A stretch of DNA of 64,000 nucleotides, taken from Flavobacterium sp. NRK F7. Its GTDB lineage: Bacteria > Bacteroidota > Bacteroidia > Flavobacteriales > Flavobacteriaceae. The stretch spans positions 3,364,737 through 3,428,736 of the forward strand of contig NZ_JAMXLB010000001.1 of the NCBI RefSeq assembly GCF_024054195.1. Reading direction: 5' to 3'. Every line of letters begins with the position of its first letter. The stretch's first letter is position 1. The notes below the pieces were generated by a model. The model did no database searches. It saw only the letters and a list, made by a program, of their open reading frames with translations, and was not told the origin of the DNA. Position numbers and translations under genes: made by a program. This document shows positions 16,795 through 25,807 of this stretch, piece after piece.

Positions 16795-18699
16795 TTAATT
16801 GTCTAATTGTTCATAAATTGAATTCATACTTTTGAATTCGGGTATTATTTTCTTCATTTCACAAACAATTTCCATATCAGATATTCTTTGGGCAACATCA
16901 ATTAATTGCGAAATTTTTAAAATATTATCGTTATAATTTTCATCCATTTCTTGACAAATCATAATTTTATCATGATGGGTTGGTAAGGTTTTAGAAGCAT
17001 CATTTAACAATTCTTCATACAATTTCTCTCCTGGTCGCAAACCTACAATTTGAATATCAATATCTTTATAGGGTTCATAACCTGCCAATTTAATCATTTT
17101 CTTAGCCAAATCGATAATTTTGACTGGTTTACCCATATCAAATATAAAAATTTCACCGCCTTTACCCATAGAACCTGCTTCTAATACGAGTTGGCAAGCT
17201 TCAGGAATAGTCATAAAATAACGAATAATTTTAGGATGTGTAATTGTGATGGGACCTCCTTTACGAATTTGTTCGGAAAAAAGAGGTACAACAGATCCAT
17301 TAGAACCGAGGACATTACCAAATCGGGTGGTAATAAATTTAGTAATCTTATGCTCGTCGTTCTTGTATTTAAAATATAAAGATTGCACATACTTTTCAGC
17401 AATTCTCTTACTGGCTCCCATTACATTGCTTGGATTAACCGCCTTATCAGTGGAAACCATAACAAATTTTTTAACACCATTTTCTAACGATAAATCGGCT
17501 AAATTCTTGGTTCCTAAAATATTTGTAAAAACAGCCTCACAAGGATTTTCTTCCATTAAAGGAACGTGTTTATAAGCTGCAGCATGATATACCATTGAAG
17601 GTTTATATTTCTCGAACACACGCTTTAGTACTTCTTTATTTCGTATATCTCCAATAATAGGAACAATTTTGGTATTCTTTTCAAATCTTGAAATTTCAAT
17701 AGCTAATTTATGCAAGGGAGACTCAGCCTGATCAAAGATGATAATTTTTTGAGGATTGAATTCTAAGACCTGCCAAACGATTTCACTCCCAATTGAACCT
17801 GCAGCTCCAGTTATAAGAACTACTTTATTCGAAATTTGCTTTGAAATTAATTTATTATCTAAAATAATTGGTTTTCGTTCTAATAAATCCTGAATTTCAA
17901 AATTTTTAATCTTTTTAGATATCTCTCTCTCGTTTTCCCAATCGGCAATAATAGGGACTACAAATACTTTGATATTATTTTCCAAACAATCATCAACAAT
18001 TTGAATCTTTTGCTCTTTAGTTAATGATTTTTCAGCAAGTATTAATGTTTTTGCTCCCATAGATCGAAGTAAAACCGAAGCCTTTTTGTTTTTATATAAA
18101 ATGGGTAATCCTAAAATACTTTTTGATTTATTATATCTCGATTTATCTAAAAAAGCAACAATTTTAAATCGGGCTGGTATTTCAGATTTCACTGCGTTTG
18201 CAATAGCAATAGCATTCGCGTCTGAACCATAAACTACTGTTCGTATTAAGCTTTTTGAATCGGTTGTGGTAATTTCAAAAACAAATTTTACAATAATTCT
18301 AAAAAAGAATAAAAAAGTAAAAGACAGTACAAAACTTATAATTAAAGCTGGGAAAAGAAATATTTTTTTATGTGCTATAAAATAACAACCATAATTAATA
18401 ATACTTAAAACGAGAAAAGAGCAAAAACTTGCAAAAAATATTTTTACAGCGTCAATAAAAGTAGAATGCCGAATAATCCCTGAAAAGGTCCTAAAAACTC
18501 TAAAAAAAAGAATATTAATTAGTAATATTAAAAGGTATTGTTCAACTAATGTTATTGTTTTATAAAAACCTAATGTTAAACTAATTACTATAAGATGTGT
18601 AAGTAAATTTGCAAATGATAGAATAACTATATCGATACAAAAAATAATCCACCTTGGTAGATAACCAATAGAAAACAACCGCTCATTCAACTTTATCAT
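16795..18699 (-). CDS. Membrane UDP-GlcNAc 4,6-dehydratase (PglF/WbpM/CapD type)
   Basis: Polytopic nucleotide-sugar dehydratase of 634 residues that converts UDP-GlcNAc to the 4-keto-6-deoxy sugar used for bacillosamine-type sugars. The N-terminus has about four transmembrane segments (residues about 10-140). A CoA-binding-like Rossmann region (VVYGSDANAIAIA) follows, then the SDR domain with ITGAAGSIGSEI near residue 300 and catalytic region STDKAVNPSNVMGASKR. Here Met replaces the usual Tyr, as known for the WbpM/PglF group. VGLRPGEKLYEELL closes the domain. A strong Shine-Dalgarno-like AGGAG precedes the ATG, uncommon in this window. With the PglE- and PglD-like genes upstream it completes a diNAcBac pathway. 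Confidence 0.9.
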   Translation of the reverse strand: MIKLNERLFSIGYLPRWIIFCIDIVILSFANLLTHLIVISLTLGFYKTITLVEQYLLILLINILFFRVFRTFSGIIRHSTFIDAVKIFFASFCSFLVLSIINYGCYFIAHKKIFLFPALIISFVLSFTFLFFFRIIVKFVFEITTTDSKSLIRTVVYGSDANAIAIANAVKSEIPARFKIVAFLDKSRYNKSKSILGLPILYKNKKASVLLRSMGAKTLILAEKSLTKEQKIQIVDDCLENNIKVFVVPIIADWENEREISKKIKNFEIQDLLERKPIILDNKLISKQISNKVVLITGAAGSIGSEIVWQVLEFNPQKIIIFDQAESPLHKLAIEISRFEKNTKIVPIIGDIRNKEVLKRVFEKYKPSMVYHAAAYKHVPLMEENPCEAVFTNILGTKNLADLSLENGVKKFVMVSTDKAVNPSNVMGASKRIAEKYVQSLYFKYKNDEHKITKFITTRFGNVLGSNGSVVPLFSEQIRKGGPITITHPKIIRYFMTIPEACQLVLEAGSMGKGGEIFIFDMGKPVKIIDLAKKMIKLAGYEPYKDIDIQIVGLRPGEKLYEELLNDASKTLPTHHDKIMICQEMDENYNDNILKISQLIDVAQRISDMEIVCEMKKIIPEFKSMNSIYEQLDN

Positions 18700-18719
18700 T
18701 TGCTCCTCTTAAATTATTG

Positions 18720-18727
18720 CAAAAATA
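18720..18727 (-). promoter_or_regulatory. -7 element upstream of the PglF-like gene
   Basis: The complement reads TATTTTTG, an exact TAnnTTTG match, in the 28-base gap before the PglF-like gene. No -33 box was identified, so it may be a weak internal promoter or chance. Confidence 0.35.
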
Positions 18728-19852
18728 CTAAAAAAAATCCCTTACAACAGCTGTTATTCTTTCTTTATCTAATGCTGACAAATTAGATCCTGAAGGAAGG
18801 CAAAGACCTCTTTCAAATAAACTTTCGGCAATAGTATTTCCATAATAGAGACTTTTCTGAAATACTGGCTGTAAATGCATTGGTTTCCATAAAGGTCTGG
18901 TTTCTATATTTTCTTTTTCAAATGCCAAGCGTAAAGCTTCTCTTTGGGTAAAATTGGTTAATAAAATAGCGCTTAACCAATGATTGGAAAAAAAATCAGT
19001 ATTGGGTTCCTTAAAAAGAGTTACATCAGGAATGGATTCGAAAAGCAATTCGTAAAAGTGATGCATTTCCCTTCTTTTTGCAATGTGTGCGTCTAAAACT
19101 TCCATTTGTCCTCTACCGATACCTGCACAAATATTACTCATTCTATAATTGTAACCAATTTGAGAATGCTGATAATGTGGTGCTTGATCTCTTGCCTGAG
19201 TGGCTAAAAAAACAGTATTTTGCTTTACTTTTTCATCTTTGGTAACCAAAGCACCGCCACCAGAAGTCGTAATAATTTTATTTCCATTAAAGGATAAAAC
19301 GGAAATAGTTCCAAAAGTACCACAGTTTTGTTTTTTATACGTACTGCCTAAGGCTTCAGCACTATCTTCTAAAACAGGAATATCATATTTTTTAGCGATT
19401 GCAATAATTTCATCTACTTTAAAGGGCATTCCATATAAATGAACAGCAATTATTGCTTTTGGTTTCTTACCGTTTTCAATACGATCCAAAATTGCTTCTT
19501 CTAAAGTTTTGGGACAAATATTCCAAGTATCCTCTTCACTATCTACAAAAACAGGTGTGGCACCTAGATAAACGATAGGATTAGCTGAAGCAGAAAAAGT
19601 AAATGTTTGACAAATGACCTCATCACCTGCAACAACACCTAATTGAATTAATGCTAAATGTAAAGCTGCAGTACCCGAGCTTAATGCAGAAACATGGGAA
19701 TTATTACCTAAATAATTTTGTAAATCTTCTTCAAAACCGATTACGTTAGGTCCTAAAGGTGCAATCCAATTTTCTTTAAATGCCTGGTCAATATACTGTT
19801 GCTCATTGCCACCCATATGTGGAGAAGACAACCAAATTTTTTCTGGATTCAT
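18728..19852 (-). CDS. UDP-4-keto sugar aminotransferase (PglE type)
   Basis: PLP-dependent DegT-family aminotransferase of 374 residues that aminates C4 of the keto sugar from the PglF-like enzyme. The PLP lysine is in LSFNGNKIITTSGGG (Lys192), a segment characteristic of PglE. ALSSGTAALHLAL, DEVICQTFTFSASANPIVYLGA and EDSAEALGS are the other family landmarks. The start overlaps the stop of the small sugar transferase by 4 bases (ATGA), showing coupling. Compared with the PseC gene it has the different PglE-type active-site segment, so the two aminotransferases serve different pathways. Confidence 0.92.
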   Translation of the reverse strand: MNPEKIWLSSPHMGGNEQQYIDQAFKENWIAPLGPNVIGFEEDLQNYLGNNSHVSALSSGTAALHLALIQLGVVAGDEVICQTFTFSASANPIVYLGATPVFVDSEEDTWNICPKTLEEAILDRIENGKKPKAIIAVHLYGMPFKVDEIIAIAKKYDIPVLEDSAEALGSTYKKQNCGTFGTISVLSFNGNKIITTSGGGALVTKDEKVKQNTVFLATQARDQAPHYQHSQIGYNYRMSNICAGIGRGQMEVLDAHIAKRREMHHFYELLFESIPDVTLFKEPNTDFFSNHWLSAILLTNFTQREALRLAFEKENIETRPLWKPMHLQPVFQKSLYYGNTIAESLFERGLCLPSGSNLSALDKERITAVVRDFF

Positions 19853-20400
19853 CCTTTAAAAACGGTTTTAAAAATTATTTGCAAATCTACTAAAATACTT
19901 CGCTTATAATAGTATTCTAAGTTCATTTTTACCTTATCGGGAAACAAAACTGTATCATTATACCAAAGTGGATTTTCTTGTTCACTTAAAATAGCTTCTT
20001 CATTAGCATATTTTATTGAAGCTTCCGACGTTAAACCTGGTTTTAATTCTAAAATTTTTTTTGCTTCCCCTTCTAATTGATCATAATATCCAGGTATATC
20101 GGGTCTTGGTCCCACAAAACTCATCTTTCCTAAAAGAATATTAACTAATTGTGGTAACTCATCTAGTTTTGATTTTCTTAAAAAATATCCATAAGAAGAA
20201 ATTCTTTTAGTTCTATCATGAACTGATTTTATCTTGTAAATCAAAAAAGGTTTTCCATATTGGCCTATTCTTTTTTGCAAAAACAATCCAAAAGATTGGG
20301 TATCAATGGATGCAATTCCAATTCCAATTAAAAGAATCCAGAAAAACAGCACTAATGCTATAAAAGAAAAAACAACATCAAAGAACCGTTTGGCTGTCAT
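19849..20400 (-). CDS. Small polyprenyl-phosphate sugar phosphotransferase (second type)
   Basis: Monotopic phosphoglycosyltransferase of 183 residues (bacterial sugar transferase family). An N-terminal re-entrant hydrophobic helix (about residues 5-30) carries the KRFFDVVFS start. FLQKRIGQYGKPFLIYKIKS and the catalytic Asp80-Glu81 in KLDELPQLVN follow, then MSFVGPRPDIPGYYD and PGLTSEASIKYANEEA. It would transfer a phosphosugar to undecaprenyl phosphate. It differs from the PglC-like gene at 21015-21620, having a different C-terminal region, so another sugar is likely. It is joined by 4-base ATGA overlaps to the PglD-like gene before it and the PglE-like gene after it. Confidence 0.85.
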   Translation of the reverse strand: MTAKRFFDVVFSFIALVLFFWILLIGIGIASIDTQSFGLFLQKRIGQYGKPFLIYKIKSVHDRTKRISSYGYFLRKSKLDELPQLVNILLGKMSFVGPRPDIPGYYDQLEGEAKKILELKPGLTSEASIKYANEEAILSEQENPLWYNDTVLFPDKVKMNLEYYYKRSILVDLQIIFKTVFKG

Positions 20401-21011
20401 TTTAAATTCATTTTAATTACTCTTCCTGGATTACCCACAACTACAGCAAAATCGGGAACATCCTCAATAATTACTGCACCAGCTCCAATGGTTACCCATT
20501 TCCCAATGGTTATTCCTTGGATGACAGATGCACCTATACCTATTTGAGTCCCCTCACCTACAGATACATTCCCTGCCAAAGAAGCATTAGGTGAAATATG
20601 AACATAATCAGACAATACACAATCGTGTTCAATAATACTACCTGAATTTAGAATACAATGTTTCCCAATAGTCACGTCAGCATTAACAACTACTTGTGGC
20701 ATCACTACACTACCCTCACCTATTGCAGCGAATGAAGAAATTACTGCTTTTTGATGAATTGCAGTGAGGTAATTAAAAAGATGTCTCTCTACTATTTCTT
20801 TTCTAACCCAATTATCACCTATAGCGATAATAAATTTACTAGACGCATTAAATTCAAAAGCACTTGTTTTAACAACTGGTACTGATAACAGAAAATCAAC
20901 CTTTGGATTATCATCTATTATAGAAGCAACTAAAATATCATTTGACAACAATATATCTAATACTACTTTAGCATGTCCACTTGCTCCAAAAATATAATTA
21001 TGTGATTCCAT
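20397..21011 (-). CDS. Sugar O/N-acetyltransferase with left-handed beta helix (PglD type)
   Basis: Acetyl-CoA-dependent acetyltransferase of 204 residues acting on the 4-amino sugar to give UDP-diNAcBac. An N-terminal PglD-like domain (YIFGASGHAKVVLDIL) binds the UDP-sugar. From about residue 95 a hexapeptide-repeat beta helix runs to the end (ADVTIGKHC, GNVSVGEGTQIGIGA, IGKWVTIGAGAVI). His129 in IEHDCVL corresponds to the catalytic His of PglD. It lies 3 bases after the PglC-like gene and overlaps the next transferase by 4 bases. Confidence 0.9.
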   Translation of the reverse strand: MESHNYIFGASGHAKVVLDILLSNDILVASIIDDNPKVDFLLSVPVVKTSAFEFNASSKFIIAIGDNWVRKEIVERHLFNYLTAIHQKAVISSFAAIGEGSVVMPQVVVNADVTIGKHCILNSGSIIEHDCVLSDYVHISPNASLAGNVSVGEGTQIGIGASVIQGITIGKWVTIGAGAVIIEDVPDFAVVVGNPGRVIKMNLK

Positions 21012-21014
21012 TAT

Positions 21015-21620
21015 CTATAAATTACCTTTAAAAACTTCCATTGTAGCCGTTCCTTCTTGAGAGATTCCCTCTCGTACAAAAACCTTTTTTATTGTTAAAA
21101 ATACTATTTTTAAATCGAGTAAAAAACTATAATTTTTAACATACCACACATCATATTCAAATTTTTGATTCCAGCTAATAGCATTTCTACCATTAATTTG
21201 TGCCCAACCCGTAATACCAGGTCGTATTAAATGTCTTTGCCTTTGAAAATCATTATACAACGGTAAATATTGAACTAGTAATGGTCTAGGGCCAATTAAA
21301 CTCATATCTCCTTTAATCACATTAAGTAACTGAGGTATTTCATCTAATGAAGTTTTTCTAACGAATGCGCCAATTTTAGTCAATCTTTCTTCATCAGCTA
21401 ATAAATTCCCGTTGGCATCCTTTCTATCATTCATTGTTTTGAATTTAATAATCTTAAATATTCTTTCATTTTTTCCTGGACGCATTTGAAAGAAGAATGG
21501 CTTGCCGTGATTCACAAAACACAAACCTAACGTAACTAAAAAGAATACAGGAAGTAACAGCAGAAATCCTAACAAAGAAAAGCTGAAATCGAATATCCTT
21601 TTGAAAAAACTTTTATACAT
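21015..21620 (-). CDS. Phosphosugar transferase PglC-like
   Basis: Initiating enzyme that transfers diNAcBac-1-phosphate, or a related sugar phosphate, to undecaprenyl phosphate. It has 201 residues, close to PglC. It begins [12 protein letters not shown] with a hydrophobic re-entrant helix (residues about 10-35), contains [11 protein letters not shown] and the catalytic pair Asp93-Glu94 in SLDEIPQ, then [17 protein letters not shown] and [13 protein letters not shown]. The ATG at 21620 is chosen over one at 21644 because it matches the PglC start and overlaps the upstream stop by only 8 bases (ATGTATAA). It sits next to the PglD- and PglE-like genes. Confidence 0.9.
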   Translation of the reverse strand: MYKSFFKRIFDFSFSLLGFLLLLPVFFLVTLGLCFVNHGKPFFFQMRPGKNERIFKIIKFKTMNDRKDANGNLLADEERLTKIGAFVRKTSLDEIPQLLNVIKGDMSLIGPRPLLVQYLPLYNDFQRQRHLIRPGITGWAQINGRNAISWNQKFEYDVWYVKNYSFLLDLKIVFLTIKKVFVREGISQEGTATMEVFKGNL

Positions 21621-22773
21621 TGTTTTCTTGTTTCTTATATTCATCTAAAACAGCTTTCCAAACTGTTTCTTGCTCATAATTTTCAACAATTTTCTTTCTA
21701 GCATGAAGCTTTAACTTTTGATAATACAAAGTATCTTCCAAAAACAGTTTCATTCCTTCAAAAATAGCATTCGCATTTTTTACAGGTATAATCAAACCAT
21801 TATAATCAGACATGATAATTTCATTACAACCATTTATATCCGTTACAATGCAAGGTAACTCCATTGCACCTGCTTGCATTACCACATTAGGAAATCCTTC
21901 TCTATAACTTGGAAAAACCAATACATTTGAAATCGCAAAATAAGGTCGTACATCTGGTTGATATCCTACATGAATAATAGCCGTATTGTTTTCAATTTCT
22001 AAAACTGTTTCTTTTTGTAAAGGATCTAATTCAGTTTCATAAGGCCCAACTAACAGTAATTTCGCATTTTGAAAAAAAGTATGTATTTTTTTAAATGCTT
22101 GAATTAATTCATTAATTCCTTTATCCGTGACTAACCTACCAACAAAAATGAATACAAAATCTTCAGAACCAATTTTTAATTTATCCTTTAAAACTTGCTG
22201 ATGTAAAATATCTATTTTTTCTAGACAAAAGTGACGGGTATTAATTCCATTTGAACTTCCTTTACCTATAACTTTAATTTTTTCTTTGGAACAAAATCCT
22301 TCATTTAAAATAAAATCATGCAATCCTTCAGAATTCGGATAAACCCTAGTTGCACAAAAATAAATCATCTTCTCAACCCAAACTAAAATTTTTCTTTTCA
22401 TTCCTTTGGCTTCCATTAAAGGCAAACCTGCTACTGTATGTAAACGGATAGGCACTCTAGCTAATTTAGCTGCCACCATAGCAACCAATCCAGCTTTAGG
22501 TGTATGAGAATGAATTATTTGTGGTTGTTCTTTCCTTAAAAAAAAATATAATTTTAAAATAGCAAAAAAATCTTTTAGAGGAGTAATCTTTCGAGTCATT
22601 TCTAAATGAAAAACAGAAACTTTTTCATTTTCTCCTACTTGCTCTAGATATTTTTTTTCTGATGAAACAGCAATAACTTCATAAAACATAGTCATATAAT
22701 TAAGCTGACCAGATAGCAACTTATCTAATGAAATAGGAACCGTAGTAATACGAATTAACTTCTTTTTACTCAT
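21613..22773 (-). CDS. GT4-type glycosyltransferase
   Basis: GT-B fold glycosyltransferase of 386 residues in the cytoplasm. The N-terminal domain has [19 protein letters not shown] and [16 protein letters not shown]. The C-terminal donor domain has [19 protein letters not shown] and the GT4 signature [33 protein letters not shown], including the ExxxxxxE-type region. It probably adds an early sugar after the PglC-like step because it is translationally coupled to it. The start overlaps the next GT4 gene's end by 8 bases. Donor and linkage are unknown. Confidence 0.85.
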   Translation of the reverse strand: MSKKKLIRITTVPISLDKLLSGQLNYMTMFYEVIAVSSEKKYLEQVGENEKVSVFHLEMTRKITPLKDFFAILKLYFFLRKEQPQIIHSHTPKAGLVAMVAAKLARVPIRLHTVAGLPLMEAKGMKRKILVWVEKMIYFCATRVYPNSEGLHDFILNEGFCSKEKIKVIGKGSSNGINTRHFCLEKIDILHQQVLKDKLKIGSEDFVFIFVGRLVTDKGINELIQAFKKIHTFFQNAKLLLVGPYETELDPLQKETVLEIENNTAIIHVGYQPDVRPYFAISNVLVFPSYREGFPNVVMQAGAMELPCIVTDINGCNEIIMSDYNGLIIPVKNANAIFEGMKLFLEDTLYYQKLKLHARKKIVENYEQETVWKAVLDEYKKQENNV

Positions 22774-23854
22774 TTATTTTATTATAAATTAATTCATAGG
22801 CAGAAATCATTTTATCAATATCATATTCTGTAGCTCTTTCTGCACATTTTTTTGAAATTTCAGAATAAAAATCTAATGCTTCTAATTTCAAAATAAGCTC
22901 TTTTAATGTTTGAGTATCTGATGTATCAAATAATAAACCTGCATCTCTAACAATATCTGCTAATCCTGAAACATTTGTTGCAATAACTGGTTTCCCAAGA
23001 GCCATTCCTTCAATAGCGGCTCTCCCAAAACCTTCCCAATGACTAGACATTATAACAATATGTGCTAAATTCAAAATAGCACCTACATTTTTTTGTAATC
23101 CTAAAAATACAACTCTTTCCTTTAAACCTAAATCATCAACCATTTTTTTACAAGTAGTCATTCTTTCACCATCGCCAACAAATACTGCTATATATTCATT
23201 GGGTAACAATGTTAAACATTTAATTACTGTATCTTGATCTTTGGAAGATCGAAAACCAGCTACTTGTACTAAAAGTTTTTTGTCTTTATATTTTTCTGAT
23301 AATTCATTACAATCTTTTTTGGCTTCAATTCTTACTTGTGATAAATCAACACCATTAAAAATAGTAATAATGTCATTTCTTTTAAGGTGTTGAGAAAGCG
23401 CTACATTTGCTTCAGGAGAAATAGCTATAATAGCATTATACTGTTTATATAGGAATCGGTCTAGCCAATTAAAGATGGTATAATCTCTCCTTTTATTATA
23501 GGTACTATGTTCTGTATATACTAATTTTATTTTTGATTTTGTAAGTATTTTAGCTAAAGCCACCCAATACAATGTAGGAAATAAATGCGCATGAACAACA
23601 TCATATTTTTTAAATAGTTTTGCAATTTTAAAAATATAAAAAGGATTATAAATGTTATTTTGCAATCCTAACCAAGAAACGGATACGCTATTATCAAGTA
23701 ATTCTTGTCTAAAAAAAGTAGGGTTTCCATCTAACAATAAAACGTCCATTTCAAAACCTCTTTGAATATGTTTAGGAACATTTACAACAATAGATCTTTC
23801 TGCACCGCCTATATTTAGTGAATTTATTACTCGAAGTATCTTCATTTTATCCAT
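22766..23854 (-). CDS. GT4-type glycosyltransferase
   Basis: GT-B fold glycosyltransferase of 362 residues. It opens with ILRVINSLNIGGAERSIV, the acceptor-side glycine loop of GT4 enzymes, and has VHAHLFPTLYWV and VYTEHSTYN. The donor domain carries VAGFRSSKDQD and SSHWEGFGRAAIEGMALGKPVIATNVSG, where the conserved glutamates lie. The ATG overlaps the end of the second amidotransferase gene by 8 bases; an ATG three codons later would also fit. The sugar transferred is unknown. Confidence 0.85.
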   Translation of the reverse strand: MDKMKILRVINSLNIGGAERSIVVNVPKHIQRGFEMDVLLLDGNPTFFRQELLDNSVSVSWLGLQNNIYNPFYIFKIAKLFKKYDVVHAHLFPTLYWVALAKILTKSKIKLVYTEHSTYNKRRDYTIFNWLDRFLYKQYNAIIAISPEANVALSQHLKRNDIITIFNGVDLSQVRIEAKKDCNELSEKYKDKKLLVQVAGFRSSKDQDTVIKCLTLLPNEYIAVFVGDGERMTTCKKMVDDLGLKERVVFLGLQKNVGAILNLAHIVIMSSHWEGFGRAAIEGMALGKPVIATNVSGLADIVRDAGLLFDTSDTQTLKELILKLEALDFYSEISKKCAERATEYDIDKMISAYELIYNKINE

Positions 23855-25790
23855 TTTTATGTTCGTCCAACCAAGCTTGAAAAACGACCACGTCCCATAG
23901 TTGATTTTCCCAGTTTCTTATACCAGACAAATGCTCTTTCCATCTAGTGCGCACTATTTTTGCATTGAAAAAACCTTCCTCAATTAATCTTTTCTCGTCT
24001 ATTAAGTTTTCACACCATTCTTTCAAAGGGCCTCTTAGCCAAATTGCCAAAGGAACACCAAACCCCATTTTAGGTCTCTCAATAAGATTTTTGGGCACAT
24101 ATTTATACAGTACTTCTCTTAAAACCCATTTGTCTACTCCATTCCTTAACTTATATTCTACAGGTAAAGACAAAGCAAAATCAACAACCCTATGATCTAA
24201 CAAAGGCACTCTAGTTTCTAAAGAATTAGCCATGGCGGCCCTATCTACTTTAGCTAAATTATTATTAGGCAAATATGTGATTAAATCTGTAGCCATCATT
24301 TCAGCATAATAATTTGTAATATGCAAAGGGTTAGATTCAAAATATGTAGCTACCTTTTCGCTCTCTAAAACCCAATCATTTGCCTGTAAATTATGAGTCA
24401 TAAAGCCTTTAGCATAGAATTCTTGGCGGTTTTTAAACTTCAATAATTCTGAAGCTTTTAATAATTTATCCACCACATTAATTGGAATTCCTTTTTCATT
24501 TTTTTTACCTTTGATAGGAGCTACCAACGTTTTCAATATCGGATAAGGCAAAGTTTGAATTCCATTTCCAATACTTCCTCTTACAAAAGAAGGAATTTTA
24601 GAAATTCTATTCCAAGATTGGCAGGCCAATTTATAACGAGAATATCCGCAAAAAAGTTCGTCTCCAGCATCACCAGATAAGCTAACAGTAACTTTTTTCT
24701 TAGCAATTTTTGAAACCAAAAAAGTTGGAATTTGAGAAGACTCTGAAAAGGGTTCAGAATAAATTTTAGGTATTTGCGGTACAATATCTAAGAGTTCTTT
24801 AGATGAAATATATGCTTCATGATGATTGGTACCAATATGTGATGCCACTTTTTTTGCATGGATTGCCTCATTATATTCTTTTTGATCAAATCCAATAGAA
24901 AAAGTATTAATTTTAGTTTTAGATTGCGCTTGCATTATGGCAACAATGGTACTAGAATCTACTCCTCCTGATAAAAAAGCACCTAATGGAACATCGGCTT
25001 GCATTTGTTGTCCAACTGCATTAAAAAGCAAATCTTCTAATTGGCTTACAGCTTGATTTGGTGTTTCAACATGAAGTGATTCCTGTTTCGTATTCGCTAA
25101 TGCAATAGTAGACCAATATTTATTTTTTTCAATGGATTTATTTTTCAAATCAAAAGTTAATAAACTCCCCACTTCTAATTTGAAAATACTTTCATAAATA
25201 GAATATGGTTCTGGTATGGCTGCATGTTGCATATACAAAGCCAAAGCATTTCTATTTATTTTATTTGAAAATAAAGGAAAACTTTGCAATGATTTAATTT
25301 CAGAAGCAAAAACAAAGTTTTCATTAACCCATCCATAATATAATGGTTTTTCCCCCATTCTATCTCTAATTAAGGTTAGGGTTTCATTTTCTGAGTCAAA
25401 TAAAGCAATGGCAAACATACCGATACATTTGGCAAGCGTTTCTTGCAAACCCCAAATTTCAATAGCAGCTAATAGTGTTTCGGTATCTGAAGTTCCTTTC
25501 CAAAATATTTTTTGCTCTCTATCTAATTGATTTCGCAACTCTAAATGATTGTATATTTCTCCATTAAATACAATTTGATAACGTTTCGAAAAAGAAACCA
25601 TAGGCTGATGCCCAGTTTGAGACAAATCAACAATTGACAAGCGAGCATGTCCTAAACCTATTTTTAAATTTTCATGATACCACGTACCGCTACTATCAGG
25701 ACCTCTATGATTCATTTTTAAAATCATAGTATCTAAAATATTTTTAAAATCTAAATTTCGTTCACTTATAAACCCTGCAATACCACACAT
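23847..25790 (-). CDS. Asparagine-synthase-like glutamine amidotransferase (second copy)
   Basis: Class II amidotransferase plus synthetase domain, 647 residues. Cys2 is in MCGIAGF, followed by MNHRGPDSSGTW and VFNGEIYNH. The ATP loop LSGGVDSST lies near residue 270, and SLSGDAGDELFCGYSRY and ETRVPLLDHRVVD are typical of AsnB. It is about 80 residues longer than the copy at 8152-9855 and only moderately similar, so the two probably act on different acids. Flanked on both sides by glycosyltransferases, it more likely amidates a sugar carboxylate in this locus than makes asparagine; this is inference. Confidence 0.85.
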   Translation of the reverse strand: MCGIAGFISERNLDFKNILDTMILKMNHRGPDSSGTWYHENLKIGLGHARLSIVDLSQTGHQPMVSFSKRYQIVFNGEIYNHLELRNQLDREQKIFWKGTSDTETLLAAIEIWGLQETLAKCIGMFAIALFDSENETLTLIRDRMGEKPLYYGWVNENFVFASEIKSLQSFPLFSNKINRNALALYMQHAAIPEPYSIYESIFKLEVGSLLTFDLKNKSIEKNKYWSTIALANTKQESLHVETPNQAVSQLEDLLFNAVGQQMQADVPLGAFLSGGVDSSTIVAIMQAQSKTKINTFSIGFDQKEYNEAIHAKKVASHIGTNHHEAYISSKELLDIVPQIPKIYSEPFSESSQIPTFLVSKIAKKKVTVSLSGDAGDELFCGYSRYKLACQSWNRISKIPSFVRGSIGNGIQTLPYPILKTLVAPIKGKKNEKGIPINVVDKLLKASELLKFKNRQEFYAKGFMTHNLQANDWVLESEKVATYFESNPLHITNYYAEMMATDLITYLPNNNLAKVDRAAMANSLETRVPLLDHRVVDFALSLPVEYKLRNGVDKWVLREVLYKYVPKNLIERPKMGFGVPLAIWLRGPLKEWCENLIDEKRLIEEGFFNAKIVRTRWKEHLSGIRNWENQLWDVVVFQAWLDEHKNG

Positions 25791-25807
25791 AATTTAGTAA
25801 ATTAGAA

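Noticed and set aside
17191..17575. Several open frames on both strands inside the PglF-like gene
   Set aside because: They are shadows of a well-supported SDR domain, have no recognisable domains and no start signals of their own.
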